DNA of 35,688 bases from Gammaproteobacteria bacterium (lineage in GTDB: Bacteria; Pseudomonadota; Gammaproteobacteria; Enterobacterales; Psychrobiaceae): contig JABSRT010000031.1 in NCBI GenBank assembly GCA_013214945.1, positions 1 through 35,688 of the forward strand. Reading direction: 5' to 3'. The translations under genes were made by a program, and so were the position numbers. Shown piece by piece: positions 1 through 7,990 of the stretch; within the stretch, counting starts at the first letter, position 1; every line of letters begins with the position of its first letter. The notes under the pieces were generated by a model. It worked only from the letters and a program-made list of their open reading frames with translations, was not told the origin of the DNA and searched no databases.

Positions 1-920
1 TGACCATATTGCCGCCTAAAGTTCTTTATCACTTCTATCCAATCGTCTGGACTAATCCCTAGCCTATCAATCAGTTTTGGGGTTGTATCGCCAATCGAAC
101 CACCTTTATTGGGGTGTATCGCTCGCCCACTCCAATCGGCAAGTTCTAAATAGTCGTACAGTGTAAACGCGATAGCATTGTTGTCTTTGCTTGAGCCAAA
201 GGGCATTAAATAGCGAGGTTGTTCTGGGGGTTTGTCAGTCGGTTTGCTGTTGATAGGTTCTTGTGATGATTCTGTGTGCTTTTGGTATTGTGCAATTCGA
301 GTTTGGATGGAAGTGTAATCGCTATGTTCTAAGTCATCGCACATACCTGCACGGACGGGGTTTAAATCAACATACATCATGCAACTCAGCAACGCTTGTT
401 CATCTAATAACGCTTGAGAGTAATATCGTCCTTCCCAGTAACGCCCTTTACAGTTATCTTCTTTGTTCGCTTCTCTGGCAATATATTCATTAAGGTTGCG
501 CATAAACCAACTAATGTCATACAGACGCTCTCGCCAGAGCGCTGTAAATTCAGCGACCTTGTTGAGGCTCGCTTCATCGTCAATCATGCCACTGCGATAC
601 ATATCAACTAAGGCGTTACCATTATAAAGGCGATACCAACGCTCAATCACTTCATCTTGTGACCATGCTAGTCCTTGGCTACGGTCAACGCGTAACACCA
701 GATGATAATGATTACTCATAATCGCATACGCGGCAATATCAATGGCAAAGATGCTAGACAACAGATGAATTTTGTCTAACACCCATTGTCGTCGGTGGTT
801 GTAATTTTTACCCGAGTATTTGTCTTCGCCACATAAATATGCACGCCGAACACACCGTGAAACCACGTGATAATAAGGTGTCGCCGATAAATCGATGAGA
901 CTTCCTCTCGCTCTAGCCAT
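1..920 (-). CDS. Y1/HUH-type transposase, REP-associated (RAYT) or IS200-like, partial
   Basis: The reading frame is open from the ATG at 920 down to the window edge, giving about 306 residues without a stop, so the C-terminus lies outside. The start is preceded by GGGAG at 928-932, 7 bases away. The protein opens with a SATPYYHVVSRCV segment and has an HYH pair (residues 71-73, in AIMSNHYHLVL), the metal-binding HUH motif of Y1 tyrosine transposases. Further on it has LNPVRAG followed by a Tyr-containing helix, the usual place of the catalytic tyrosine in the COG1943 family. Such proteins nick and rejoin single-stranded DNA at hairpins; the RAYT branch acts on REP palindromes. No TnpB partner is visible. 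Palindromes sit just upstream at 1029-1054. Family call is firm; the choice between RAYT and IS200/IS605 is inference. Confidence 0.85.
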   Translation of the reverse strand, partial: MARARGSLIDLSATPYYHVVSRCVRRAYLCGEDKYSGKNYNHRRQWVLDKIHLLSSIFAIDIAAYAIMSNHYHLVLRVDRSQGLAWSQDEVIERWYRLYNGNALVDMYRSGMIDDEASLNKVAEFTALWRERLYDISWFMRNLNEYIAREANKEDNCKGRYWEGRYYSQALLDEQALLSCMMYVDLNPVRAGMCDDLEHSDYTSIQTRIAQYQKHTESSQEPINSKPTDKPPEQPRYLMPFGSSKDNNAIAFTLYDYLELADWSGRAIHPNKGGSIGDTTPKLIDRLGISPDDWIEVIKNFRRQYG

Positions 921-1028
921 GATGCTACTCCCACTCTCGTTTAGTAGGACTCTAGCCTAGTACAAAAAGTAATTAGCCGTCTAAAAATTATGGGTGTCTG
1001 AAATTTAACTTTTTCGGCATAGGACAAT

Positions 1029-1054
1029 AATTAGCCGGTATACACCGGCTAATT
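1029..1054 (-). terminator. Perfect 11-bp palindrome downstream of the McrC-like gene; terminator-like or REP-like
   Basis: AATTAGCCGGT at 1029-1039 pairs perfectly with ACCGGCTAATT at 1044-1054 around a 4-base loop. It lies 3 bases past the stop of the nuclease gene. The T-run after it on the minus strand is weak (ATTGTCC), so it is not a classic intrinsic terminator. The half-site AATTAGCCG recurs alone near 970, on the transposase side, which also fits a REP-like site. Function is inference. Confidence 0.45.
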
Positions 1055-1057
1055 TAA

Positions 1058-2887
1058 TCAATTTACATTATCATAGTTATGATCATGGTAAATTTTATTC
1101 ATCCAGTTACCTAAATGGATATTATCGTCAGGAGTCAATTTCAAACCCGCTCCTTGTGGGTATACAGGCATATCGCCATCTACCCTGTGGAGTTTGTTTA
1201 ATTTAGATGCCACCCTACTTGAACCGTGTGCATACAAAAGCAATAAACTCTTGATCGGTGACACCTTAAGTTTACCACCCTCTTTTACTTGAAAAATTTC
1301 GTGAAGGTATTTATTTTCCGTATCAGGGAGCGAATACTTTAAAATGTTTTTATGATCCGTATATTTAGAATCTAAAACATTAACTAGTGGTTGTGCCCAG
1401 TCGTCATGATCAAACCTAACAATAAAGTCGGGTTTGTAATAATGTTTACCATACTTAGTGTCATCTTTATTACTTACGTTAATTAAATCACCAACTTGAG
1501 CAATGCCTTTCCTATAGATATAAATTCTAGGCTCAAAAAATAACTCTACAGATAATGCGCCAGCTTCATAATAAAAATAATTATAAGAAAGATCTTCTGG
1601 TCGATCTTGAGTATCCCCATTAAAAGGAAGTGAATCATCGTAATGACGATAATTTTTATTTCTTAATGTGATATCAAATTCATTTTGAATAGTAGAGTGG
1701 AGCATATGCAAACTCACTAATTCATAAATAGAAGACAGATTTCTCAACCCCATAAGTAGTTTATCTTTATTCAGGTTAGGTGTGCCTGCCGAGTACCACT
1801 TATGTACTTGTTCAAAAAGGTTTCTGTAGCTAGGTCTCGATAATACATATGGCGTCATCCTTGGAGGCAAGCCATTGATTAGCTTTATTCCTAACGTTTT
1901 TTTATACAGGTGAATAAAACTGTCAATCGATTTGTTTAACTGTCTTAATTCAGAAAGATGATGACTAATGATAGCTCGACGATAAACCTTTAAAGCATTT
2001 TCAAAAGAAACATAACTATCACTATCATCTGTTACAAGGTACTTTCCTTGACCTTCTGTAAGGTTTTCAGAGTTTTTCTTTATTAAACTAGTGACGAAAA
2101 ATTTTGCTGCGTTTAAAAAACTATAAACCACTCGGTTTTCAAACACATCAGGGTTTTCAGAGATGTACTCCCGAGGTGATACATCTGTTTTATATAATCG
2201 CTCTCTAATTTTAAGGTTTGCACTTTGCTTATCTGATGGCTCAATTTTATCCAAATTTTGCAGCATCCAAAACACACTATCTGGCCCCGTGGGTGAACCA
2301 TTTTCAGTGATTTCAATATTTTGTTTCCAGTCAAACTTATGATCTCTAACAAATGTTCCTCTATTTTTAGTCATGAAATCCATTATTTTCTGTAACAACG
2401 ATACCTTCTGCATAGTGCTTTTTTGGTCATCATTAAAGTCGCCACCTACAAATGATTTTGAAAAACAAAGCATCAACATGTCATTCATATTGTCTGAAAT
2501 ATATTTCAGCATTGATGATGCCAGTTCCGCATTCGCTTTCCTTGCTTTTATATCTACCGTAATTTTGTTAGAAATGTCCGCGTTATCTCTAAAGAAAAGG
2601 GATATATCACTCTCGCCAAAGTAATTGTAGAAATGTTGGTTTCTATGAATTTTAGGGTCATTTACAGAAATGAATATCAATTGAGTATCAGTGATCGATT
2701 TAGGCATCATCTCTACAGGTACATCACCTATAAGTAAGTATGGTTCGCCATATTCCTTTGCTTCAAGGGGTATAGATACTTCAATCTCAACAACATCGGT
2801 TTCATTAAGCTGAAGTATCTGACCCTCCTTTGGAGTATATGTGGCAGACTCGTATTGCCTACTTACATTAAAACTCCATTTAATCAT
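1058..2887 (-). CDS. McrC-like DUF2357 protein with PD-(D/E)XK nuclease domain
   Basis: 609 residues. The N-terminal two thirds resemble DUF2357: ENRVVYSFL (residues 250-258) and the YVLSRPSYRNLFEQV stretch (347-361) are typical of the family. The C-terminal third is a PD-(D/E)XK nuclease: KPDFIV (485-490, with P486-D487) is followed by a beta strand carrying LDSKYT (505-510, catalytic D506 and K508). McrC-type subunits are the nuclease of McrBC-like systems, which cut modified or foreign DNA when driven by an McrB-type motor. The ATG overlaps the TGA of the upstream motor gene (ATGA, 2884-2887), so the two are translationally coupled and most likely form one complex. All the nuclease residues look intact. 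The DNA target or modification recognised cannot be read from the sequence. Confidence 0.82.
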   Translation of the reverse strand: MIKWSFNVSRQYESATYTPKEGQILQLNETDVVEIEVSIPLEAKEYGEPYLLIGDVPVEMMPKSITDTQLIFISVNDPKIHRNQHFYNYFGESDISLFFRDNADISNKITVDIKARKANAELASSMLKYISDNMNDMLMLCFSKSFVGGDFNDDQKSTMQKVSLLQKIMDFMTKNRGTFVRDHKFDWKQNIEITENGSPTGPDSVFWMLQNLDKIEPSDKQSANLKIRERLYKTDVSPREYISENPDVFENRVVYSFLNAAKFFVTSLIKKNSENLTEGQGKYLVTDDSDSYVSFENALKVYRRAIISHHLSELRQLNKSIDSFIHLYKKTLGIKLINGLPPRMTPYVLSRPSYRNLFEQVHKWYSAGTPNLNKDKLLMGLRNLSSIYELVSLHMLHSTIQNEFDITLRNKNYRHYDDSLPFNGDTQDRPEDLSYNYFYYEAGALSVELFFEPRIYIYRKGIAQVGDLINVSNKDDTKYGKHYYKPDFIVRFDHDDWAQPLVNVLDSKYTDHKNILKYSLPDTENKYLHEIFQVKEGGKLKVSPIKSLLLLYAHGSSRVASKLNKLHRVDGDMPVYPQGAGLKLTPDDNIHLGNWMNKIYHDHNYDNVN

Positions 2888-5412
2888 GCAAAAGCTCCAT
2901 AACTAAATAGACTTAATTCGCCCTTGATTATTATTCTATCAATGCGTCTACGTGACATTTCCATTTCGACAGGTATTGCTTCAAGTAATTTATGTAGTCT
3001 CTGGCCAAACAACTCACCATAGCCACTTAAAAGAGGGACTACATGTTGGCAAACTGCATAATCTAAGGCATAAAGATTACGCTCAATAAGCAATGTAGAA
3101 GCTACATTATGGTATTCATTAATCGCTTTTCTCTTACGGTAAGAAACGATGACTTGATTACCTAACTTCGGATCGTCGTCATGGAGCACTTTAATTATAT
3201 TATCGAGAATATTTTGAATATTATCAGGCAACGTGTGCATTGTAGCTGCGAATAACTCAATAAATTTTGGCCCTGATATTATTGACGATACATTGATATT
3301 ATCTATTGCATGCAAGTTGCCAACAACAGAACCATCTTGCACGATGTCGTCAAAATGTATTATTGATGCTCTATCCAGCATTCTTGGTGTGAGTATTTGT
3401 ACTGAATCGTCGTGATTAACTGTTCCTAAAAACCTTAAGTGCTTTGGCACTGACAATTCTGGTTTGCTTGGGTCGCCTGTGAAAATAGTTCGAGTAGACT
3501 CAGCGTCAGCCATTTCCAAAAATGGGCTGAAATAATGCTCTGGTTGAGATAAATTGAATTCATCAAGAAGTACGATTGCTGGTGCTGATTTTTTTTCAAT
3601 TTCTTCATCTTGCATCTGCTCCAGTAAATGATACAAACCAGTGGATGAAGGAACAAAGGATTGAGAAAGTGCGTTGTAAAAACCAAGCATATCTCGAGAT
3701 GATGTCCAACCTCGCGCAACAGGTATATTTAGGAGACGTTTATCAAGCCCCATAGATTGACCTATCAATTTAGCCAATGATGTTTTCCCGGTGCCTGGAT
3801 ATCCGCTAAACAATGTGAATTGGCTTTGCGCAATGGTAACCACCACATTAGCTAATTGGTTGAAATCCGTCTTTCTTCCGATGTCACTTAAGGTTTCAGA
3901 TATTTGGTTGATGTATTCAACTTGGGAATTATCCCCCCATTTCATTATATCCAGACCCGCTGGTACGCTGTAGTTAGTTGCCTTAACATCTTTTGGTCTA
4001 TTAGAGCCAGTCAGTACATCAACTTCATTCTTAACTGAAAGTAATTTATCAACATAAAACTGGTTACTTTCAGTTAGATCAGATTTCAGTTGTTCATTTT
4101 GTTTTTCTAGCTTTGCAATATCTCCTCTTAAGATATCTTTGTATGCATCAAGGTTAACTTTCTTTGCTTCCGCCTCTTCAACAGACGCGAAGTGACTGTA
4201 TTTTTTTTGTATTATACTGAAAGTTTCATTGAGTTCTTTTAGTTCTTGTCTTTTCTTTTCGATGTCTTCATTTATAAGGCTACTGGCTTCTTCAGCTAGC
4301 TGAGCTTTGTAGTCATCTGATTCAAGATTTTGAAATTCTTTTCTCTTCTGACGAATCTCGCCTTCAATAGATAACTTGCTAAGTTTGAGCGCGTCTATAT
4401 CAGAACGTAATTCTGAAGTTTGTTCGTTGAGTTCTTCAGTTACTTTTATCTTTTCATCACGAAAATAATCATCTTTATTACCTTCTATAAAGTCAGTGAC
4501 AATGTTTTGTCCGCGTTCAGAACTAATGAATTCATCCATTAAACTACGTCTTATTCTACCCCATTCACCATCATCTCCAGGAATAGTCAATAACTCAAAG
4601 AACCGCTCAAAACGTACTTTATTTCCGCGATATTCTTTGGTTCGAGATATTTGGCTTTTAATTAAAGGGATCATGCCTTTGGTGAAGTTTCGTATCTGAG
4701 AGTTACTTACCAATATCTGGCCGTATTTCGACAAAATTTGATCGTCACTCATATAGTCAACTGTATTGTTTGTGATGTTTAACAGGCGTTTTACATCACA
4801 AACCAACTCTATATTATTTGCTCCATATCTGAAGTTCACTATTAGATTTGATGCAAATGATGCATCCATTTCAGAGTAATGGTATGCAGGGATATACGTC
4901 TCTCTATTTTCAGATGTGTAGTCTGTAGATTGAGTTTCAATGAAAACCTTAAATGTAGAACTGTTTGACTCTTCAACTTTAGATACAACGAACGGTCCTT
5001 GTAAATCATCTAAATGTTGCAAAAAAATTATTTGTGTCAACGGTCTTTTATCTGTTATTACGTATGAGGTAGATAAACTTGGTACTTTTTCTTTAAAAAC
5101 TTCCGCAACAGAAAATTTAGAACGAATAGGTGAAGCGTGCTCAAAGGCACTAACATATTTGCAATCGCCTTCATTAATAATATTTCTACTTTCGGTGCAT
5201 TTTAGTAAAAAAAGACCATCTCCATATGTTTCTTGAATGTCGTCGTAACCTCTCATGATAAATACATGACCGGATTCGCAAAAAGGTTCCTTTGTGTTTA
5301 TGGGGTGTAATTCATCGTCTATTTTTTCAAATAAGGCTCTTGCTTTTCCATTGTCTTTGTCGTTGCCATACGCGTGATCAAGTATGCAAATTATTATTCT
5401 TTCCTGAGCCAT
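2884..5412 (-). CDS. McrB-like AAA+ motor with long central coiled coil
   Basis: 842 residues. Residues 1-300 form a mixed alpha/beta region that I do not recognise; it may be the target-recognition part. Residues about 316-465 are charged and heptad-like (coiled coil). The AAA+ domain follows: Walker A GYPGTGKT (537-544), Walker B IVLLDEFN (613-620), sensor-1 segment GTVNHDDS (663-670) and PRMLDRASII (676-685). GTxNxxD and DExN belong to the McrB branch of AAA+ proteins, but the usual RRF after sensor 1 is replaced by PRMLDRASII. The ATG at 5412 has GGAG 6 bases upstream. It precedes and overlaps the McrC-like nuclease gene by 4 bases. It is probably the NTP-driven motor of a two-gene defence system. 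The coiled coil recalls the CoCoNuT branch of McrBC relatives, but membership is not proven. Confidence 0.82.
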   Translation of the reverse strand: MAQERIIICILDHAYGNDKDNGKARALFEKIDDELHPINTKEPFCESGHVFIMRGYDDIQETYGDGLFLLKCTESRNIINEGDCKYVSAFEHASPIRSKFSVAEVFKEKVPSLSTSYVITDKRPLTQIIFLQHLDDLQGPFVVSKVEESNSSTFKVFIETQSTDYTSENRETYIPAYHYSEMDASFASNLIVNFRYGANNIELVCDVKRLLNITNNTVDYMSDDQILSKYGQILVSNSQIRNFTKGMIPLIKSQISRTKEYRGNKVRFERFFELLTIPGDDGEWGRIRRSLMDEFISSERGQNIVTDFIEGNKDDYFRDEKIKVTEELNEQTSELRSDIDALKLSKLSIEGEIRQKRKEFQNLESDDYKAQLAEEASSLINEDIEKKRQELKELNETFSIIQKKYSHFASVEEAEAKKVNLDAYKDILRGDIAKLEKQNEQLKSDLTESNQFYVDKLLSVKNEVDVLTGSNRPKDVKATNYSVPAGLDIMKWGDNSQVEYINQISETLSDIGRKTDFNQLANVVVTIAQSQFTLFSGYPGTGKTSLAKLIGQSMGLDKRLLNIPVARGWTSSRDMLGFYNALSQSFVPSSTGLYHLLEQMQDEEIEKKSAPAIVLLDEFNLSQPEHYFSPFLEMADAESTRTIFTGDPSKPELSVPKHLRFLGTVNHDDSVQILTPRMLDRASIIHFDDIVQDGSVVGNLHAIDNINVSSIISGPKFIELFAATMHTLPDNIQNILDNIIKVLHDDDPKLGNQVIVSYRKRKAINEYHNVASTLLIERNLYALDYAVCQHVVPLLSGYGELFGQRLHKLLEAIPVEMEMSRRRIDRIIIKGELSLFSYGAFA

Positions 5413-5877
5413 TTATTTCTCCATTTTTTACCGATTCATCGTCTACGCTTAAGTTATTCTCGCGCATAAACATAACATTATTAATAAGTTAAATGTATAT
5501 ATTAGTGTGTAGCTCTCATATTTTTACATGCACTAGTTAAAGTAGAACGATAATAAAGGCTTAATCCTAGCTCATGTTTTCAAAGTACATACCAGTCATA
5601 AAAACGAAACAATGAATAGTCCGCTTTGCAGGAGGGGAAGTTAATAATTAGGATATCTATTACAAATGGTAATGAGTCATCGCTAATTTTAGGTACAAAC
5701 TTTAAGGCGCTATGTGCCCCATAGCGCCTTTAGCGAGAATAACGGAGTGACCGAACTTTGTCTGCGTCGGACTCTGACCAACATGTTGTCACCAGCACCC
5801 TGCTCGCTGTTTCGACACCGGATAAATGTCAGCGATAACCATTTATTGCGTACGAACGGCAAAAATATCAAGCAACG
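5413..5877. other. Gene-free stretch upstream of the McrBC-like operon
   Basis: 465 bases between the operon start and the stop of the diguanylate cyclase gene. It must hold the promoter of the McrBC-like operon, but I could not pick convincing -35/-10 boxes; the 150 bases nearest the start are very AT-rich. It contains the hairpin at 5704-5730. Short open frames here have no recognisable product. Confidence 0.5.
5704..5730 (-). terminator. 10-bp perfect hairpin, probable insulator/terminator
   Basis: AAGGCGCTAT (5704-5713) pairs perfectly with ATAGCGCCTT (5721-5730) around a 7-base loop. On the minus strand it is followed by TTAAAGTTTGT, a poor T-run. It lies about 150 bases past the diguanylate cyclase stop and about 290 bases before the McrBC-like operon, so it could end the cyclase transcript. 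Weak support for true termination. Confidence 0.35.
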
Positions 5878-7095
5878 TTACGCGACATCAGGGATCGCAA
5901 CTTTTGAACAAGGCACAATTGATCTTGAGGGGCTTTGGCACTGCTGATCGCACATAACCGAATCGCGGCCTGAGGTTTTAGCCCGATACAACAATTGATC
6001 GGCGCGGTTAAACACCGAGCTTATCGATTCTCCTTGACGGTATTGGGTAACGCCGATACTGACAGTGACCTTCACTTTTTGGCCGTCGATTGATTCAACC
6101 AAGGCATTACGGGTAACAGACGCTATTCGCTCAGCTATTTCTACCCCCTGTTGTTCGTTGATGTTCGGCATGACCACAAAAAACTCTTCCCCCCCGACCC
6201 GAGAAATAATGTCGAGTTGGCGTAGTTGAGTCTTTAATATTTGTGCGAATAACACTAACACTTTGTCACCAATCATATGGCCATAGCCATCATTAATCCG
6301 TTTAAAGTGATCAAGGTCGCACATCAGCACACTATAGTTACTCGCCTTCTCGCTCTTAAGATTAGATACCTGCTCGAGCTGACGCATTAACACACGCCGG
6401 TTGATCAATCCGGTTAAAGGATCGACTGTCGACTCCCGGTATAGTTTCATTAACATCACTAACTGCCCAGTTTGCAACCATAAACTAATACCGCCAAACA
6501 TGATAAATAACCATAATTGATCGCTAAAACCAACTAGATCGGTTGAATTTAATCCAAATTCAACCACCAACATCGGCACTAAAATAACCAGTAATAATAG
6601 TAAACCACCTATAACTGTTAATGGGAATAGGCCGAGCATTGCAATAATAAGATATGGCATCATGACAAAACTAACGGGGATTTCCGTAGTGGGTAAATTA
6701 GCCTCAAGCGAGACAGTACTGGCAACGTAAAACAACATCGGAAAACAAAAGGCTAACGCTAAACATAGACGAGTAACATAAATACTTGTCCGTTGTTTTA
6801 TGACCACAACTAGCCCTAACAAACTGAAAGAGAGCACAATTCGATCAATCATTAATAGATTTGCCAGCACTTGATCAAATAAAAAGTAATCAAATACCGC
6901 TGACAATGGTACTGTTATCACAAAAAATAAAATCATCAGCTGTAACCGCTCAATAACATAGTTATTACGCGTTTGAACAAAGTCGACCGAATGGTGTAAG
7001 GTTGAAATAACATCAGAAATTCGATAGTACAGTGCTAATAAGCTCAAATTGTTATTGAGTCGACAGGAACGATGTGCATAATCTTTTTGAGGCAT
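5878..7095 (-). CDS. Membrane-bound GGDEF diguanylate cyclase
   Basis: 405 residues from the ATG at 7095; a TTG at 7110 in frame would add five residues and neither start has a good ribosome site. The N-terminal half has about five to six hydrophobic segments (residues about 52-212), then a GGDEF domain beginning at STVDPLTGLINRR. The active-site loop is GGEEF (301-305), competent for making c-di-GMP from two GTP. An inhibitory I-site RQLD (292-295) stands exactly five residues before it, so product feedback is likely. The membrane part is not a sensor domain that I can name. It is divergent from the NarL-type regulator gene (about 220 bases between starts) and may be part of the same signalling region. 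Its C-terminal tail is Cys/Ser-rich and unremarkable. Confidence 0.88.
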   Translation of the reverse strand: MPQKDYAHRSCRLNNNLSLLALYYRISDVISTLHHSVDFVQTRNNYVIERLQLMILFFVITVPLSAVFDYFLFDQVLANLLMIDRIVLSFSLLGLVVVIKQRTSIYVTRLCLALAFCFPMLFYVASTVSLEANLPTTEIPVSFVMMPYLIIAMLGLFPLTVIGGLLLLLVILVPMLVVEFGLNSTDLVGFSDQLWLFIMFGGISLWLQTGQLVMLMKLYRESTVDPLTGLINRRVLMRQLEQVSNLKSEKASNYSVLMCDLDHFKRINDGYGHMIGDKVLVLFAQILKTQLRQLDIISRVGGEEFFVVMPNINEQQGVEIAERIASVTRNALVESIDGQKVKVTVSIGVTQYRQGESISSVFNRADQLLYRAKTSGRDSVMCDQQCQSPSRSIVPCSKVAIPDVA

Positions 7096-7318
7096 AAAAG
7101 GCGTTACCAAATCCGATTTTTAGCTTGCTAAAATAAATAATTATAACCAAGGTCGGATTGACACTAATTGATTTAAAACAATAAAATACGATATCTAATA
7201 ACAAACTTGTCGATATATACGATAAAGTGACTGCACGATTTCACGTTTAAACAACGAAGTGATCGAATGTAATTGGTATCACCCCTTTATATCAACGCAC
7301 TATCAACTAGGATATTAA

Positions 7319-7990
7319 ATGTATAACATCTTGATCGCCGATGACCATCCATTATTACGTGATGCTATCGTCAATATCATTAAGCTACGTTTTGATAATT
7401 GCGTCACCTTCGAAACCAATGATTTGCAGCAAACGCTCGACTTTGCTGCCAAAACCCCTGAGTTAGATTTAATTTTACTTGATTTGAATATGCCAGGTAT
7501 GAACGGCTTCGACGGTTTAATTAGCTTGCGCAATCAAAGCCCAACAATCCCCGTGGTTATTGTTTCTGCTGAGCAAGACAAAAAGATAATTTTACAAACT
7601 ATTGCGTATGGCGCTGTCGGCTTTGTGACAAAGTCGTCATCTAAAGAGACCATAGCTGATGCTCTGGCTAGCGTACTCGCTGGTGATGTTTATCTGCCAC
7701 CAGCGATAATCCGCGATGACAGTGCAGGACAAGAATACAACTCTTTCACCAATGCTCAGCAACATGTTAGCGACGTTAACTTGTCTTCGCTAACTCGGCG
7801 TCAATTAATGGTCTTAAAGTGTTTAACCAAAGGCCATGCCAATAAACAAATCGCCGATGATCTCAATATATCTGAAACGACGGTCAAGTCGCATGTTTCC
7901 GTTATTTTGAAAAAGCTTGGCGTCTATAACCGGGTTCAGGCCGTAGTTAGTTGCACTGATATTGATTTTAATCAGTATCTGAAACGTTAA
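7319..7990 (+). CDS. NarL/LuxR-family response regulator, AgmR/ErbR/ErdR-like
   Basis: 223 residues. Receiver domain at 1-115 with acidic pocket D8-D9, phosphoacceptor D55 in LILLDLNMPGMNG, S83 and K105. The C-terminal LuxR-type helix-turn-helix spans about residues 155-215 (LTRRQLMVLKCLTKGHANKQIA, then ISETTVKSHV). AGGA at 7309-7312 precedes the ATG by 6 bases. The receiver, especially IPVVIVSAEQDK and YGAVGFVTKSS, closely recalls the Pseudomonas regulators AgmR/ErbR and ErdR that switch on ethanol oxidation and acs; this comes from memory of the family, not a search. It is encoded convergently with the hybrid kinase, the two genes overlapping by 4 bases at their stops. Likely targets here are exaC and acs, by inference. 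Confidence 0.87.
   Translation: MYNILIADDHPLLRDAIVNIIKLRFDNCVTFETNDLQQTLDFAAKTPELDLILLDLNMPGMNGFDGLISLRNQSPTIPVVIVSAEQDKKIILQTIAYGAVGFVTKSSSKETIADALASVLAGDVYLPPAIIRDDSAGQEYNSFTNAQQHVSDVNLSSLTRRQLMVLKCLTKGHANKQIADDLNISETTVKSHVSVILKKLGVYNRVQAVVSCTDIDFNQYLKR

Noticed and set aside
263-611. Two + strand open frames (76 and 65 codons)
   Set aside because: They lie inside the minus-strand transposase frame, which carries the recognisable HYH motif; they are shadows.
5704-5730. Integron attC site
   Set aside because: The palindrome lacks the conserved core sites and no cassette array or integrase is near.
5714-5947. 77-codon + strand open frame
   Set aside because: No family resemblance and it runs into the 3' end of the diguanylate cyclase gene on the other strand.
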